A stretch of 64,000 bases of DNA from Halobacteriales archaeon (GTDB lineage: Archaea > Halobacteriota > Halobacteria > Halobacteriales > SKSH01). The DNA lies in NCBI GenBank assembly GCA_007118145.1, contig SKSD01000026.1, positions 28,989 to 92,988 on the forward strand. Reading direction: 5' to 3'. How positions within the stretch are numbered: position 1 is the first letter of the stretch; each line of letters begins with the position of its first letter. A model generated the notes under the pieces. It saw nothing but the letters and a program-made list of their open reading frames with translations, ran no database searches and was not told the origin of the DNA. The position numbers and the translations under genes are program-made. Of the stretch, positions 40,358-49,751 are shown in pieces.

Positions 40358-41053
40358 ATGTCTGGGATCTACCTCCTCGTTGTTGCCTTCCTTGGCGTGG
40401 TGATCGGCGTCTTTGCCTATATCGGGATACGTCAGCAGAACCTCGTCCTCACGGTGAATGCGGTGGTATCCCTCGGTGTGGCTGTGTCTCCTGTGCTGAT
40501 CGAATGGCTGACCGACTGGATATTCGACGAGCACATCGGGTTTGTCCCTGAGTTGTATCTCTGGTTGTCGGTGGCAGCGGTGATCCATACCATCGGCATG
40601 TACGGCCTGTATGAATCCACCCGATGGTGGGATCACCTCGCACATCTCATCTCAGCAGGCTTCATAGCAGCAGGTGTCTACGCCAGTCTCATCGCCTTCG
40701 ACCAGCACTCATGGCAGTCCATCGCCATCTTGACGATTGTATTCACGTTCCTCCTCGGTGTCTTCTGGGAGCTCCTCGAGGTATTCACCAGAGATGTGAG
40801 CAAGGCACTGGGAAAGGAACCGTTGCTCGTGCCGTACGGTCGATGGGACACCACTCTTGATCTTGTGTTCGATATCGTAGCAGCACTGTTGGTGATCGGG
40901 TTGGATATCCGGGTGTTCGTCAATCTGGCGACCGCCTATCCCGAAGTGAACGAGCTTGTGGTATACGTGATTGTGTTCCTGTCAACGGTCGGTTGCCTCA
41001 TTCTGAGCGTCATCATCCTCCTCCATCGCCATCTCGAGCCGGTATCGACGTGA
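40358..41053 (+). CDS. Polytopic membrane protein (YjdF/DUF2238-like)
   Basis: ~6 TM; WWDHLAHLISAGFIAAG...FLLGVFWELLE. Confidence 0.65.
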   Translation: MSGIYLLVVAFLGVVIGVFAYIGIRQQNLVLTVNAVVSLGVAVSPVLIEWLTDWIFDEHIGFVPELYLWLSVAAVIHTIGMYGLYESTRWWDHLAHLISAGFIAAGVYASLIAFDQHSWQSIAILTIVFTFLLGVFWELLEVFTRDVSKALGKEPLLVPYGRWDTTLDLVFDIVAALLVIGLDIRVFVNLATAYPEVNELVVYVIVFLSTVGCLILSVIILLHRHLEPVST

Positions 41054-41091
41054 TACCACTCTTAGTGTCCTCGACTCGGCTCAAACCGAGC

Positions 41092-41886
41092 TCAGGTGGA
41101 GAACTCGGTCATCGGCGAGGGGAGACGAAGGTCCTCAAAGGCATCCAGTCGCTGCACGTTCTTGATGAGTTTGACCGTGTCGGTGACCGGGACACCAACA
41201 CAGGTGAGTCGGGCGTTCACCACGCGCACCTGATGATCGGTGAGTACCGTCTGTCCCGGCATGGCGATATCACCCTCGAGGACGATCACGGCGCAGTTCG
41301 CACATGCGCCCCCTCGACATGCATATGGCCAGGTCATCCCCCGTTGTTCAACCGCCTCGAGGATGGTCTGTCCGGCTTCGACGAGGACGCGACCATAATC
41401 TTCCGGTGAGAGGGCGGCGTCCGAAGCCTTCTCAAAGAGGTCATCATCGTCGATGGCCCACCCCTGGTCGCGGATGGCCTGATAGTCGAGATAATGCACG
41501 CGAGATTCTCTCGTTGATAAGAGTGGACGTGCCTGTCTTGCGCTGTACCGTGCGATGATGTCAGCTGCCTCCTCGATCGGTTCTCCCTCGAGGCCTGCGA
41601 ACCAGTCAGCGATCGTCTGCCTGGTCAATCCAGATGCCGTGGCCAGCTCGGCGAAATCGACACCCTCGTATCGAGCGATCACGACGGGGAGTGAGTACTG
41701 TTCGAGATCATCGAACCATAGCTCGAGTTCGTCATCGGACACATCGTACCATGCCTTGAGATTGGCTGTATCGATACCCTCCAGGTGTGCGATCGTCAGC
41801 ATGAGCATCCTCACGGTTCGAGGACGCTGTACGTGGGCTAGCCACGCTTTGAGTACTGACGGTTCGAGTACATTCTCGTCGTCCAT
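41092..41886 (-). CDS. [2Fe-2S] ferredoxin fused to two N-terminal HTH-like repeats
   Basis: MTWPYACRGGACANCAVIVLEGDIAMPG...NARLTCVGVP cluster-binding Cys pattern; repeats IAHLEGIDTANLKAWYDVSDDELELWFDDLE and IARYEGVDFAELATASGLTRQTIADWFAGLE. Confidence 0.85.
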   Translation of the reverse strand: MDDENVLEPSVLKAWLAHVQRPRTVRMLMLTIAHLEGIDTANLKAWYDVSDDELELWFDDLEQYSLPVVIARYEGVDFAELATASGLTRQTIADWFAGLEGEPIEEAADIIARYSARQARPLLSTRESRVHYLDYQAIRDQGWAIDDDDLFEKASDAALSPEDYGRVLVEAGQTILEAVEQRGMTWPYACRGGACANCAVIVLEGDIAMPGQTVLTDHQVRVVNARLTCVGVPVTDTVKLIKNVQRLDAFEDLRLPSPMTEFST

Positions 41887-42055
41887 ACGTGATAGATTGA
41901 TGCCGATTTCGAATAATCCCGAGGCGTGTTCCCACGTATCGGGAACCGCGTACGGTAGCGGTGCGTGGCGTATCGACGGGCCAGAAGGTGGAGATTCACC
42001 GACCGACACAGTCAACCTTTAAATCATCAGGTGCGTCTAGTGCTAGAACCACAGA

Positions 42056-42349
42056 ATGGCAGAGGTCTGTACGACGTGTGGCCTACCCGAAGACTTGTGC
42101 GTCTGCGAGGAGGTCGCCAAGGAGGAACAATCGATTCGGATCAGGGTCGATGAGCGGAGGTATGGAAAACAGATGACGATCGTCGAGGGTTTCGACACGT
42201 CGAGAGTTGATATCGACGAACTGGCATCTGAGTTGAAGTCTGCGCTTGCCTGCGGCGGTACGGTCGATGATGACAGCATCGAGTTGCAAGGCGAGCACTC
42301 AGAACGTGTCAGGAAGGAACTTGAAAAGCGTGGCTTCTCGATCGACTGA
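42056..42349 (+). CDS. Translation initiation factor SUI1/aIF1
   Basis: [47 protein letters not shown]...[36 protein letters not shown]. Confidence 0.95.
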   Translation: MAEVCTTCGLPEDLCVCEEVAKEEQSIRIRVDERRYGKQMTIVEGFDTSRVDIDELASELKSALACGGTVDDDSIELQGEHSERVRKELEKRGFSID

Positions 42350-42380
42350 AGGAGTACACCTCGAGGGTGCTGTCAACCGT

Positions 42381-43229
42381 CTAAAACCACCTGTGAAGCA
42401 GCGACAGTCGTTTGTGCGCTGGAAGTTGGCGTTTCGCGAGTAACACACCGCTCATCGCATCGCGACCGACATGTTCGGGGATGGCACCGAACAGTGCCTG
42501 TGAGAGTAACCCCTCCTCAGCCGCGCCCATGACCGTGAGGTCGTGGTTGGCGCTGTGGTCGACGATCGCGCTGGTCACGTCCTCGTGTTCGACCAGCGAA
42601 CCGATCACCTCGACATCATAAGAGATCGCATCCATGGCGAGCTGGATGTACGTCTCACCGCCCTCACTGTGAGAGCCGTCCGGTCTGATGACGTGTATGA
42701 CCTCAACGGAGGCGTCGTTGATGTGAGCGATACCTCCAGCCACTCGGGCGGCGAGTTCGGTATGTGGTCCACCGGCTACTGGGAGGCAGATGGATGATAT
42801 CGAGCGCTCTCCTTCATCCACACGTTCGATGAGCACGTCCGACTGGGCACGGTTGACGACGTTATCGAGGTAGCTGCCGAGGATGATGTCTCGACGTTGT
42901 GGTCGACCACGCCATCCGAGGAGCGCGGTCGATACGCTGGGATCTTCGGTTGCCGTGATGATACCCTTTGAGATGGAGCGGGCGTACCTGATGCGCGCCG
43001 TGGCCGTGAGCCCAGAGTCGTTGATGGCATCGACCATCTCGAACACGAACGAGGTGTCAACATCCAACACGTTTGGTGCATCACTCATCGAGAGCTGTGG
43101 AGGAACCCTGACCACGTGCAAGACATCGATGACCATATCGAAGGCACGAGCGAGATCAGTTGCGGTGGCAAGGAGGCGGTCTGCAGAGGCAGGATTCGCG
43201 ATTGGAACCAGCAACACGTCGTTTGTCAT
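42381..43229 (-). CDS. Universal stress protein family, two-domain
   Basis: VLLVPIANPASADRLLATATDLARAFDMVIDVLHVV; DLTVMGAAEEGLLSQALFGAIPEHV. Confidence 0.85.
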   Translation of the reverse strand: MTNDVLLVPIANPASADRLLATATDLARAFDMVIDVLHVVRVPPQLSMSDAPNVLDVDTSFVFEMVDAINDSGLTATARIRYARSISKGIITATEDPSVSTALLGWRGRPQRRDIILGSYLDNVVNRAQSDVLIERVDEGERSISSICLPVAGGPHTELAARVAGGIAHINDASVEVIHVIRPDGSHSEGGETYIQLAMDAISYDVEVIGSLVEHEDVTSAIVDHSANHDLTVMGAAEEGLLSQALFGAIPEHVGRDAMSGVLLAKRQLPAHKRLSLLHRWF

Positions 43230-43327
43230 GCGTTCGAGGTATGTTAGCGTCTGACCGGAGGGTCTTTACCTTTGTGCGGATCCGGCTATCGGCACGCTTT
43301 AATTACATGCTGGGTGAACTCCTCGGT

Positions 43328-43480
43328 ATGCCGACGATTGAACTTGAAGAGCAGACACTAGCCCGACTCGATCGACTTCGCATCGAGGATGAGAGCTACG
43401 ACGAGATCATCAACGAGCTCATCGGCATCTACCAGGCAAGCGAGATGACGCTGGCTTTCGGTGGCGAGGAGAACTACTGA
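43328..43480 (+). CDS. Small VapB/antitoxin-like protein (50 aa)
   Basis: MPTIELEEQTLARLDRLRIEDESYDEIINELIGIYQASEMTLAFGGEENY; ATG at 43328. Confidence 0.6.
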   Translation: MPTIELEEQTLARLDRLRIEDESYDEIINELIGIYQASEMTLAFGGEENY

Positions 43481-43590
43481 CTCCCGTTCGCTTCACCGGA
43501 GGTACTTCGTCGTAACATCGTCCTCCCAGATCATATGAGGCAGGCTATTGACGTGCCTATCTACTTCCTTATTCAAATGGTTGACTGCAC

Positions 43591-43767
43591 TCAGAAGATC
43601 GATCGATTCTCGTCCATCTCGATCTCTTCGTTCATCAGTGCGATCAGGTTCTCATACGGGATGAACGCCTTGAGCTCGTCGTGCTCGGTGTAGATTTCAA
43701 CCCCATGATCGCCTCGTTCGTAGTACGCACAGTAGAGATTACCCTCAGGGAGGATCGCCCGGTACAT
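43591..43767 (-). CDS. Small conserved-type hypothetical (58 aa)
   Basis: ATG at 43767: MYRAILPEGNLYCAYYERGDHGVEIYTEHDELKAFIPYENLIALMNEEIEMDENRSIF; 23-nt overlap with the upstream CDS. Confidence 0.55.
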   Translation of the reverse strand: MYRAILPEGNLYCAYYERGDHGVEIYTEHDELKAFIPYENLIALMNEEIEMDENRSIF

Positions 43768-44515
43768 GTGTACCTGTTCGTTCGAGAGACTCAAGAGTAT
43801 TTTCGACATCGTCGATAGCATCCTCCTCGAGCTGTTGCCAACGATCGATGAGTGCACGGAGCACCGACGTACCTGAAGGGTCGAACCTGAGGGGGCGTCG
43901 CCACCATGGCCCTCGACCTGAGTCTGCAGAGAGGTACGTGACGCACCGGTTAGGTATCACGCCACCGACTGTTGAACTGAGTGGTACGGCTCGATCCAGC
44001 AAGCGTGATTCGTCAGGATCTCCGAGGAGGAGCACCCTGGCATCTGGCTCAGCCCTGGCAAAGTGTGCATTGGTCACACAACGTCGGCGAAGCGATGGAG
44101 CAAGTGCATCCAGCTCTGGCGATACCAGCGGGTCGACCTCAAGGCGGAACTCACCGATGATAAACGCCCCCCAGTTTGCCGGTGACCATGGTATCGAACC
44201 GCTCACCGGTGAGAGTGACGCATAGAACCAGACCATATCGCCAGCGTCGAGTGCTCCCAGGGGTGCCGCCTTGACACCGTGTTCGTCACCGTAGGTGTAC
44301 TCGGTTGCACCGGGTACCTCGGGGAAAGACGGGTCAAGATGTACCTCGGTATCGAGCAGTTCCTCGGGGACGGCTACTTCGAGATCGCCGTATGTGGGCA
44401 CCGACCGTGCCGTCTGTGATCGTTCTGGAATGGGGATGTACTCGAACCGACCATCGGTGAATAGTCGACCACGTATGCCTGGAAGGGTTGAGTTGGCACC
44501 GACGTTGATCGCCAC
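43745..44515 (-). CDS. Putative Nmad3-family nucleotide-modification-associated protein
   Basis: GTG at 44515: VAINVGANSTLPGIRGRLFTDGRFEYIPIPE...VHLDPSFPEVPGATEYTYGDEHGVKAAPL...AHFAR...VLLLGDPDESRLLDRAVPLS...GRGPWWRRPLRFD; pattern recalled as Nmad3-like. Confidence 0.55.
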   Translation of the reverse strand: MAINVGANSTLPGIRGRLFTDGRFEYIPIPERSQTARSVPTYGDLEVAVPEELLDTEVHLDPSFPEVPGATEYTYGDEHGVKAAPLGALDAGDMVWFYASLSPVSGSIPWSPANWGAFIIGEFRLEVDPLVSPELDALAPSLRRRCVTNAHFARAEPDARVLLLGDPDESRLLDRAVPLSSTVGGVIPNRCVTYLSADSGRGPWWRRPLRFDPSGTSVLRALIDRWQQLEEDAIDDVENTLESLERTGTHVPGDPP

Positions 44516-44537
44516 CCCACGACGGGGTGGTGTGTCC

Positions 44538-44828
44538 TCATCCCACCTTCGTTGCACAGTTGCCACAGTAGGTGTAGACCGACTCCCAGTTGTTATCGAA
44601 TCCGCATGCCTGACACGTGAGGATTTGACCCTCACCGGTTGTGGACGTGTGCGACGAGGATTTCGCCTGTTGGTTACTCGACTTGAACGTCGTATCATCG
44701 CCTGTCTCACTCGCGGCGCTTGGATACATGGTATCACCACGCTGTCCAGCGCGGATGAAGTACAAGAAAAAGGCAAGCTGCAAGAGTGCAGCGAACCCGA
44801 TGATGGCGAGGATGAATCCCCACTCCAT
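44538..44828 (-). CDS. Membrane-anchored zinc-ribbon protein
   Basis: N-terminal TM (GFILAIIGFAALLQLAFFLYF) and C-terminal LTCQACGFDN...YCGNCATKV. Confidence 0.75.
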   Translation of the reverse strand: MEWGFILAIIGFAALLQLAFFLYFIRAGQRGDTMYPSAASETGDDTTFKSSNQQAKSSSHTSTTGEGQILTCQACGFDNNWESVYTYCGNCATKVG

Positions 44829-44870
44829 GGTCACTACGGAATACGTGGTCAACCCACTTGGATGTTCGTA

Positions 44871-45779
44871 TCACCCCTCAGGCGGGTCCAGTTGTCTCCC
44901 GAACTCATCGAACAGTTCGATGTCATCGGGAATGACGCTCTCGATGATCCGATCGCGACGATTCGAGGGGAGCTCATCATCCGGGTCACGGGCGACCGAT
45001 TCCCACCCTGGTTTGACCCGGACACTCCTCGCCGGTGCGCCGACGGCGACGTGGTGTGCCGGGATATCATGTTGAACCACCGCCTTCCCACCGATGACGG
45101 CGTTCTCACCGATGCGGACGCCACCGCGAACCATGGCGTCATAGGTGATACGGACGTCATCCTCGATGATGGTGTGATAGTTCGTCACCGCAGTCTGGTC
45201 GACGATATCGTGGTCGTGTGAGTAGATGTGTGCACCCTCACTGATACTCACACGGTCACCGATAGTGAGACGACCACGATCATCGAGATGCACACTATCG
45301 TGGATGACGGTGTTATCGCCCACCCTGAGGTTGTGGCCATAACTCATCGTCACATCACGAAAGATCCTGAGGTTATCACCCGCCTCCTCGAAGAGCTGCT
45401 TCGCGAGCATCTGCCTGAAATCCAGAGCGAACCCGACGTTACTCGCCAGTGGGGTCCGGTCGAACTGGCGCCAGAGCCACTGGAGTGTCTTCGAGCGAGC
45501 GAACTTTCCCTCGTCTTTCTCGGCATACCACTCGCTCTCTAACGCGGCGTTATCGGGGTGGTAGTTACGCAATCGGATGTGATCGGCATCCGTCACCTCT
45601 TCACCTGCTCGCCATCGGTCGAAGAGGTCGCGCTCGCCATTGAGATCGACGAGCACCTCCTGGACGGTATCCCCCAGGGCGTCGCTCGATACGATCGCCT
45701 GTCTGACGGAGTCTACATACGCAGAATACTCGCTCGCAGCCTCCGAGGGGAGCGCAACTCGCCGTTTGGTCATACTCAC
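44871..45779 (-). CDS. Hexapeptide-repeat acyltransferase (maltose acetyltransferase-like)
   Basis: Left-handed beta-helix hexapeptides (IGDRVSISEGAHIYSHDHD...IIEDDVRITYDAMVRGGVRIGENAVIGGKAVVQHDIPAHHVAVGAPARSV). Confidence 0.9.
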   Translation of the reverse strand: MSMTKRRVALPSEAASEYSAYVDSVRQAIVSSDALGDTVQEVLVDLNGERDLFDRWRAGEEVTDADHIRLRNYHPDNAALESEWYAEKDEGKFARSKTLQWLWRQFDRTPLASNVGFALDFRQMLAKQLFEEAGDNLRIFRDVTMSYGHNLRVGDNTVIHDSVHLDDRGRLTIGDRVSISEGAHIYSHDHDIVDQTAVTNYHTIIEDDVRITYDAMVRGGVRIGENAVIGGKAVVQHDIPAHHVAVGAPARSVRVKPGWESVARDPDDELPSNRRDRIIESVIPDDIELFDEFGRQLDPPEG

Positions 45780-45879
45780 CGATATGGCGCTCCCAACACA
45801 AAAGCCGTTTTGTCAGGGCGGATTCCGCCGCTAGTGTCTGGACTATACGAACCTAGGTGTGGACTGGCGGGTGATCCTG

Positions 45880-47280
45880 TCAGGCCAGGAAGACGTGTCT
45901 AGGACGGCGTTGGAGTACATCGCGACCCCATTGGACTGTCTCACGGAATGCTTCCGAACCGAAAAAGCCCATCGCGTCCGCTTTCGCATCCCAGCGACTC
46001 GCGATGAACATATCACAGTCATCATCAACCCTGGTGAACAGGTGTGTTTCACGGTGGCCTTCCATGTCATCAAGCATCGCCCCGACCTGGTCGAAGGTGT
46101 CGACGAAGTCCCCACGATGTTCTGGTTTGACAGTGTAGAACATGCCCATCGTTTCCCAGCCGTCACCGTCATCTCGTTCTTGTACACTTGGAAGGTCGGT
46201 GAGGAATCCAGCAGCTGTCTCAGCCGCACTCGCCGTCTTCCAGAGGCTGACGATGGCGTGTCGACCCTCCGTCTCGTACACTCCCGTATCGACGTGTGTA
46301 TCGTAGTGATCGAAGTTCCCGACGAGTCGGTTGACACCCTCGACGAGCTCGTCCTGATCGGCGGTTGAGTAAAGCACGAGAGCGTTGATATCTTCACCAT
46401 GAGGTTGGCCTGCATAGACCCCGAGGTCGGCGAGTTCTTCCCTGATGGAGGTCGCGTCGGGTTCATCTGTCGATGTCGATTGGCCTGTCTCCTGGGATGT
46501 TCCGACCGGCTCACCGGCCAGTAGCGCATCGAGTTGTGTCGGAGCCATCCGTCTCCCCACGCGGAACGGTCCGAACTCACCAAAACGAGACGTGGATGGG
46601 TCGAATCGCATCTCATACAGTAGCGATTTGATGACCGTTGGGTCGTCAGCGAACAGCGTGACACCCCACTCCCAGTCTTCAAACCCGATGCTCCCCGTGA
46701 TGATTTGGCGTACCTTGCCAGCATACTGTTTGCCGATCTCACCGTGGGCAGCCATGTGCTCAGCACGATCCTCGAATGAGAGATCGTACCAGTTATCCCG
46801 ATCACCACGACGCTTTGACATCGGATAGAACGAGACCACCTCGGCATCGGGGATGGATGGATAGAGCCGTGTCTGGATGTATCGCTCGATGCCCGGGTCG
46901 ACCGAAGCATCATCCTCAAAGTACTCCTCGGTGAGGTAACCCGATACCTCCGTCACTGAGATATACGAATCGGATCGGGTGGTGATCTCACATAGTGGAC
47001 TCGCGTCGATGCGCCGTTCGATCGCATCGAGGTCACCGAGTGTCTCACGGAAATGTATCCCTATCAAGTCTGCGTGATGGCCGAGGCCGACGAAGAACGC
47101 TGAATCACCTGCTCCTTCTGCTCCCTCCGCCTCGATCGATGCGAGAAGTTCACGGCCAGCCTCGAGGATTCGTTCACGCTCAGGCTGACTCATCGACCGC
47201 CAGGCACCCCAATCGACCTGACGGAAGTCGTGAAAGGCGTACCATCCCTCCTCAGTCGGTGGTGGTCGTCGTCTGCTCAT
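45880..47280 (-). CDS. HemQ/chlorite-dismutase-like protein fused to C-terminal ABM domain (haloarchaeal PitA-type)
   Basis: EEGWYAFHDFRQVDWGAWRSM...YPMSKRRGDRDNWYDLSFEDRAEHMAAHGEIGKQYAGKVRQIITGSIGFEDWEWGVTLFADDP...; C-terminal antibiotic-monooxygenase-like repeat. Confidence 0.9.
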   Translation of the reverse strand: MSRRRPPPTEEGWYAFHDFRQVDWGAWRSMSQPERERILEAGRELLASIEAEGAEGAGDSAFFVGLGHHADLIGIHFRETLGDLDAIERRIDASPLCEITTRSDSYISVTEVSGYLTEEYFEDDASVDPGIERYIQTRLYPSIPDAEVVSFYPMSKRRGDRDNWYDLSFEDRAEHMAAHGEIGKQYAGKVRQIITGSIGFEDWEWGVTLFADDPTVIKSLLYEMRFDPSTSRFGEFGPFRVGRRMAPTQLDALLAGEPVGTSQETGQSTSTDEPDATSIREELADLGVYAGQPHGEDINALVLYSTADQDELVEGVNRLVGNFDHYDTHVDTGVYETEGRHAIVSLWKTASAAETAAGFLTDLPSVQERDDGDGWETMGMFYTVKPEHRGDFVDTFDQVGAMLDDMEGHRETHLFTRVDDDCDMFIASRWDAKADAMGFFGSEAFRETVQWGRDVLQRRPRHVFLA

Positions 47281-47402
47281 GGGCTGTGGGTAGGTCTCGG
47301 GTGATTGAAGGACGTTTTCGTTTCGGGGTGACTCATACTGCACCGGTCCACTATGCCTGAACCGTAAACCTTTGGCCACTCACCTGTGAACTATCATGAA
47401 AG

Positions 47403-47921
47403 ATGCGCAAATCCGGCCCGCCTAAAGGGCTCATCGCATATCTCGTTCTGGAACTTCTCGAAGAGAAGCCGCGATATGGGTATGAGATTCTCAAGGAGAT
47501 TCGGTCGATCAGCGGCGGCCACTGGGAGCCATCCTATGGATCGGTATATCCGATCTTGTACAAGTTCGAGGAGAAGGGCTGGACGGACCGCCTCGAACGT
47601 GAGGAAGAACCCGATCGTAAGTACTTCGAGCTGACCGACGAAGGCCGTCAGAAACTTGAGGAGAAACGCTCCTCCGGAGATATTGACGCCAAGGACTTCA
47701 TCGATGTCATCCTCGGTTTCTACCATGTGTTCGTCACCTTCGCCACGGATGACCGCCTCCAGGTAGAGGTGCCTGATGGTGAGTGGCGCTTCGATGAGGA
47801 CTTCTCCTCGTGGATCATCGAACAGCTCATCCGCCATCACGAGCGTGACTTTGGTACCTTCACGCGTATCGCTGACTCACCAGAGGTGTTTTACGAACGG
47901 ATGGGTGTCGAGCCGTACTAA
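47403..47921 (+). CDS. PadR family transcriptional regulator
   Basis: KGLIAYLVLELLEEKPRYGYEILKEI...WEPSYGSVYPILYKFEEKGW...RKYFELTDEGRQKLEE. Confidence 0.9.
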   Translation: MRKSGPPKGLIAYLVLELLEEKPRYGYEILKEIRSISGGHWEPSYGSVYPILYKFEEKGWTDRLEREEEPDRKYFELTDEGRQKLEEKRSSGDIDAKDFIDVILGFYHVFVTFATDDRLQVEVPDGEWRFDEDFSSWIIEQLIRHHERDFGTFTRIADSPEVFYERMGVEPY

Positions 47922-49723
47922 GGCGCGAGCAGTCCGGCACCAAAGATGAGTATCAGGAAGCTGGCCAGCATCACGAGTGCAACGGCCGTCACAATGACTG
48001 CCACGACGCGATTGCTCGCCCCGATGGGCGAACGGGAGAGGATCGACTCGGTTGCCGAGCGAAGGATGTGGCCACCATCGAGCGGGATGGCAGGGATACA
48101 GTTGAAAAATCCGAGATTGAGGTTGATCCAGCCCGTCCAGAACAGGATATTGGCGAGAAGGAAGGTTCCGCTTCCCAACATGGCGAGTGGTCCCTCGATG
48201 ACGAAGAAGTTCATCGTATCACCGGTAAACCCTGGGAAGTTGAACGGAAGGACACTCCCGAGGACGATGCTCGCCAGTGGCAAGAACACGGCGATGACCA
48301 TCTTTCCGAGGAAGGAATCCGCCACACCGATGGGATCATCATCAGGGTCTCCACCCCCGATGAGGGCCAGGTAGCGATCGGCTGGGAAGGCACGGATACC
48401 GAAGTCGCTGATGATCATGCCGGTGACCCCTTGTGTGGTCCTGACCCCGAGAAACCCACCGCCGTCAGCGCCCTCGCCGAGGGTAACATCGACGGTATGT
48501 GTCTCGTTATTGACGATATACGATACCGGCACGGTCGATCCCGGGGTCTGATCGGCCAGGACGTCTTGCAAATCTGCCGTTGATTTGATCGGTTCACTCG
48601 CGATTGACGTGATGACCACCTCGCTGAGCTCCTCAACACCTGCATCAGCGAGTGGTCCCTCGGTGACGATGGCGTACGAGCCGATCGGGATAGTCGTCGA
48701 GCGGGACTCACCATCGGGTGTTCTGTAGGTCAGTGTCGCCATATCACGCTCGGCCAGCAGATCCTCGAACGCAGGCATCGTGTGTACCTCTTCGCCGTTG
48801 ATGCTCAGTATCGTCGACCCCTCAGGGATATCCGAGGGTCCTGGGGAGATAGCCGTCACGAGCAAGGACCGCTCGACCGATTTCGTCTCGTCATCGTTCA
48901 CCTCGACGGTCACGGTACGTTCACCGATGTCATCCAGTTTGGCGCTGAGTTCGTCGAAGTCCTCGATTGCCTGCCCCTCGATGGCGGTGATACGATCACC
49001 CGAATCGATCCCAGCCTGATCGGCCGCCGATCCAGGAAGCACACCACCGACAGCCGCACCCGGGGCGACTGCGATGGCTCCGGCGACCGGTCCGAACAAC
49101 AGCGCAAAGACGATGATCGTGACGACGAAGTTACCGGTGACCCCGGCAGCGAACATGCGCGTCCGGGCACCTCGTGAGACCTCGCTCGCACTCTCCTCAT
49201 CGGGTTCAACGAACGCCCCGAGTGGGATGAACGCGATCAGCGCCACACCCATCGATTTGATATCGATGTGTTCGACGCGACAGAGGAGCCCATGGGCACC
49301 CTCATGGACGACCAGACCGATCACGAGCCCGACGATGATCTCCGGTGCCACCTCGAGCGGGAGGAACTCGTTCACCCCCGGGATCACCAGGACATTCTGT
49401 GGCTGTTGGATCTGGTCAGGAGTCGGACTCAATGCGGACAAGATCGCCGAGACGAGCAGCATCACAAATGACCCGATCATAACGACGATGGCGATACCGA
49501 CCCCGATATTCGCCCAGGCACGCCACCACCGGCGTCGTTGCGCCAATCTGTCGAGAAACTCGCGCCCACGTTTCGTCCTGATGGTCGTGATAGGTCCGGT
49601 GGTGTTGACCGACTCCGGGAGGACTCCCATCCGCCCGAGGATGACCACTGCTACCCAGTAGACAAAGATTCCAACCAGAATCCACATCCACAGGTCCATC
49701 GAGAATGTGTCCGGTTCGAACAC
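47918..49723 (-). CDS. Site-2 protease (M50) with PDZ domains
   Basis: HEGAH (VVHEGAHGLLC), PDZ segments (VGGVLPGSAADQAGIDSGDRITAIEG), IPLDGGHILRSATE. Confidence 0.93.
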   Translation of the reverse strand: MFEPDTFSMDLWMWILVGIFVYWVAVVILGRMGVLPESVNTTGPITTIRTKRGREFLDRLAQRRRWWRAWANIGVGIAIVVMIGSFVMLLVSAILSALSPTPDQIQQPQNVLVIPGVNEFLPLEVAPEIIVGLVIGLVVHEGAHGLLCRVEHIDIKSMGVALIAFIPLGAFVEPDEESASEVSRGARTRMFAAGVTGNFVVTIIVFALLFGPVAGAIAVAPGAAVGGVLPGSAADQAGIDSGDRITAIEGQAIEDFDELSAKLDDIGERTVTVEVNDDETKSVERSLLVTAISPGPSDIPEGSTILSINGEEVHTMPAFEDLLAERDMATLTYRTPDGESRSTTIPIGSYAIVTEGPLADAGVEELSEVVITSIASEPIKSTADLQDVLADQTPGSTVPVSYIVNNETHTVDVTLGEGADGGGFLGVRTTQGVTGMIISDFGIRAFPADRYLALIGGGDPDDDPIGVADSFLGKMVIAVFLPLASIVLGSVLPFNFPGFTGDTMNFFVIEGPLAMLGSGTFLLANILFWTGWINLNLGFFNCIPAIPLDGGHILRSATESILSRSPIGASNRVVAVIVTAVALVMLASFLILIFGAGLLAP

Positions 49724-49751
49724 CCTAATGGGTTGTGTTTCGTCGAATCAG

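Noticed and set aside
45880-47280. HemQ-ABM fusion as a novel fusion
   Set aside because: Known haloarchaeal PitA-type architecture.
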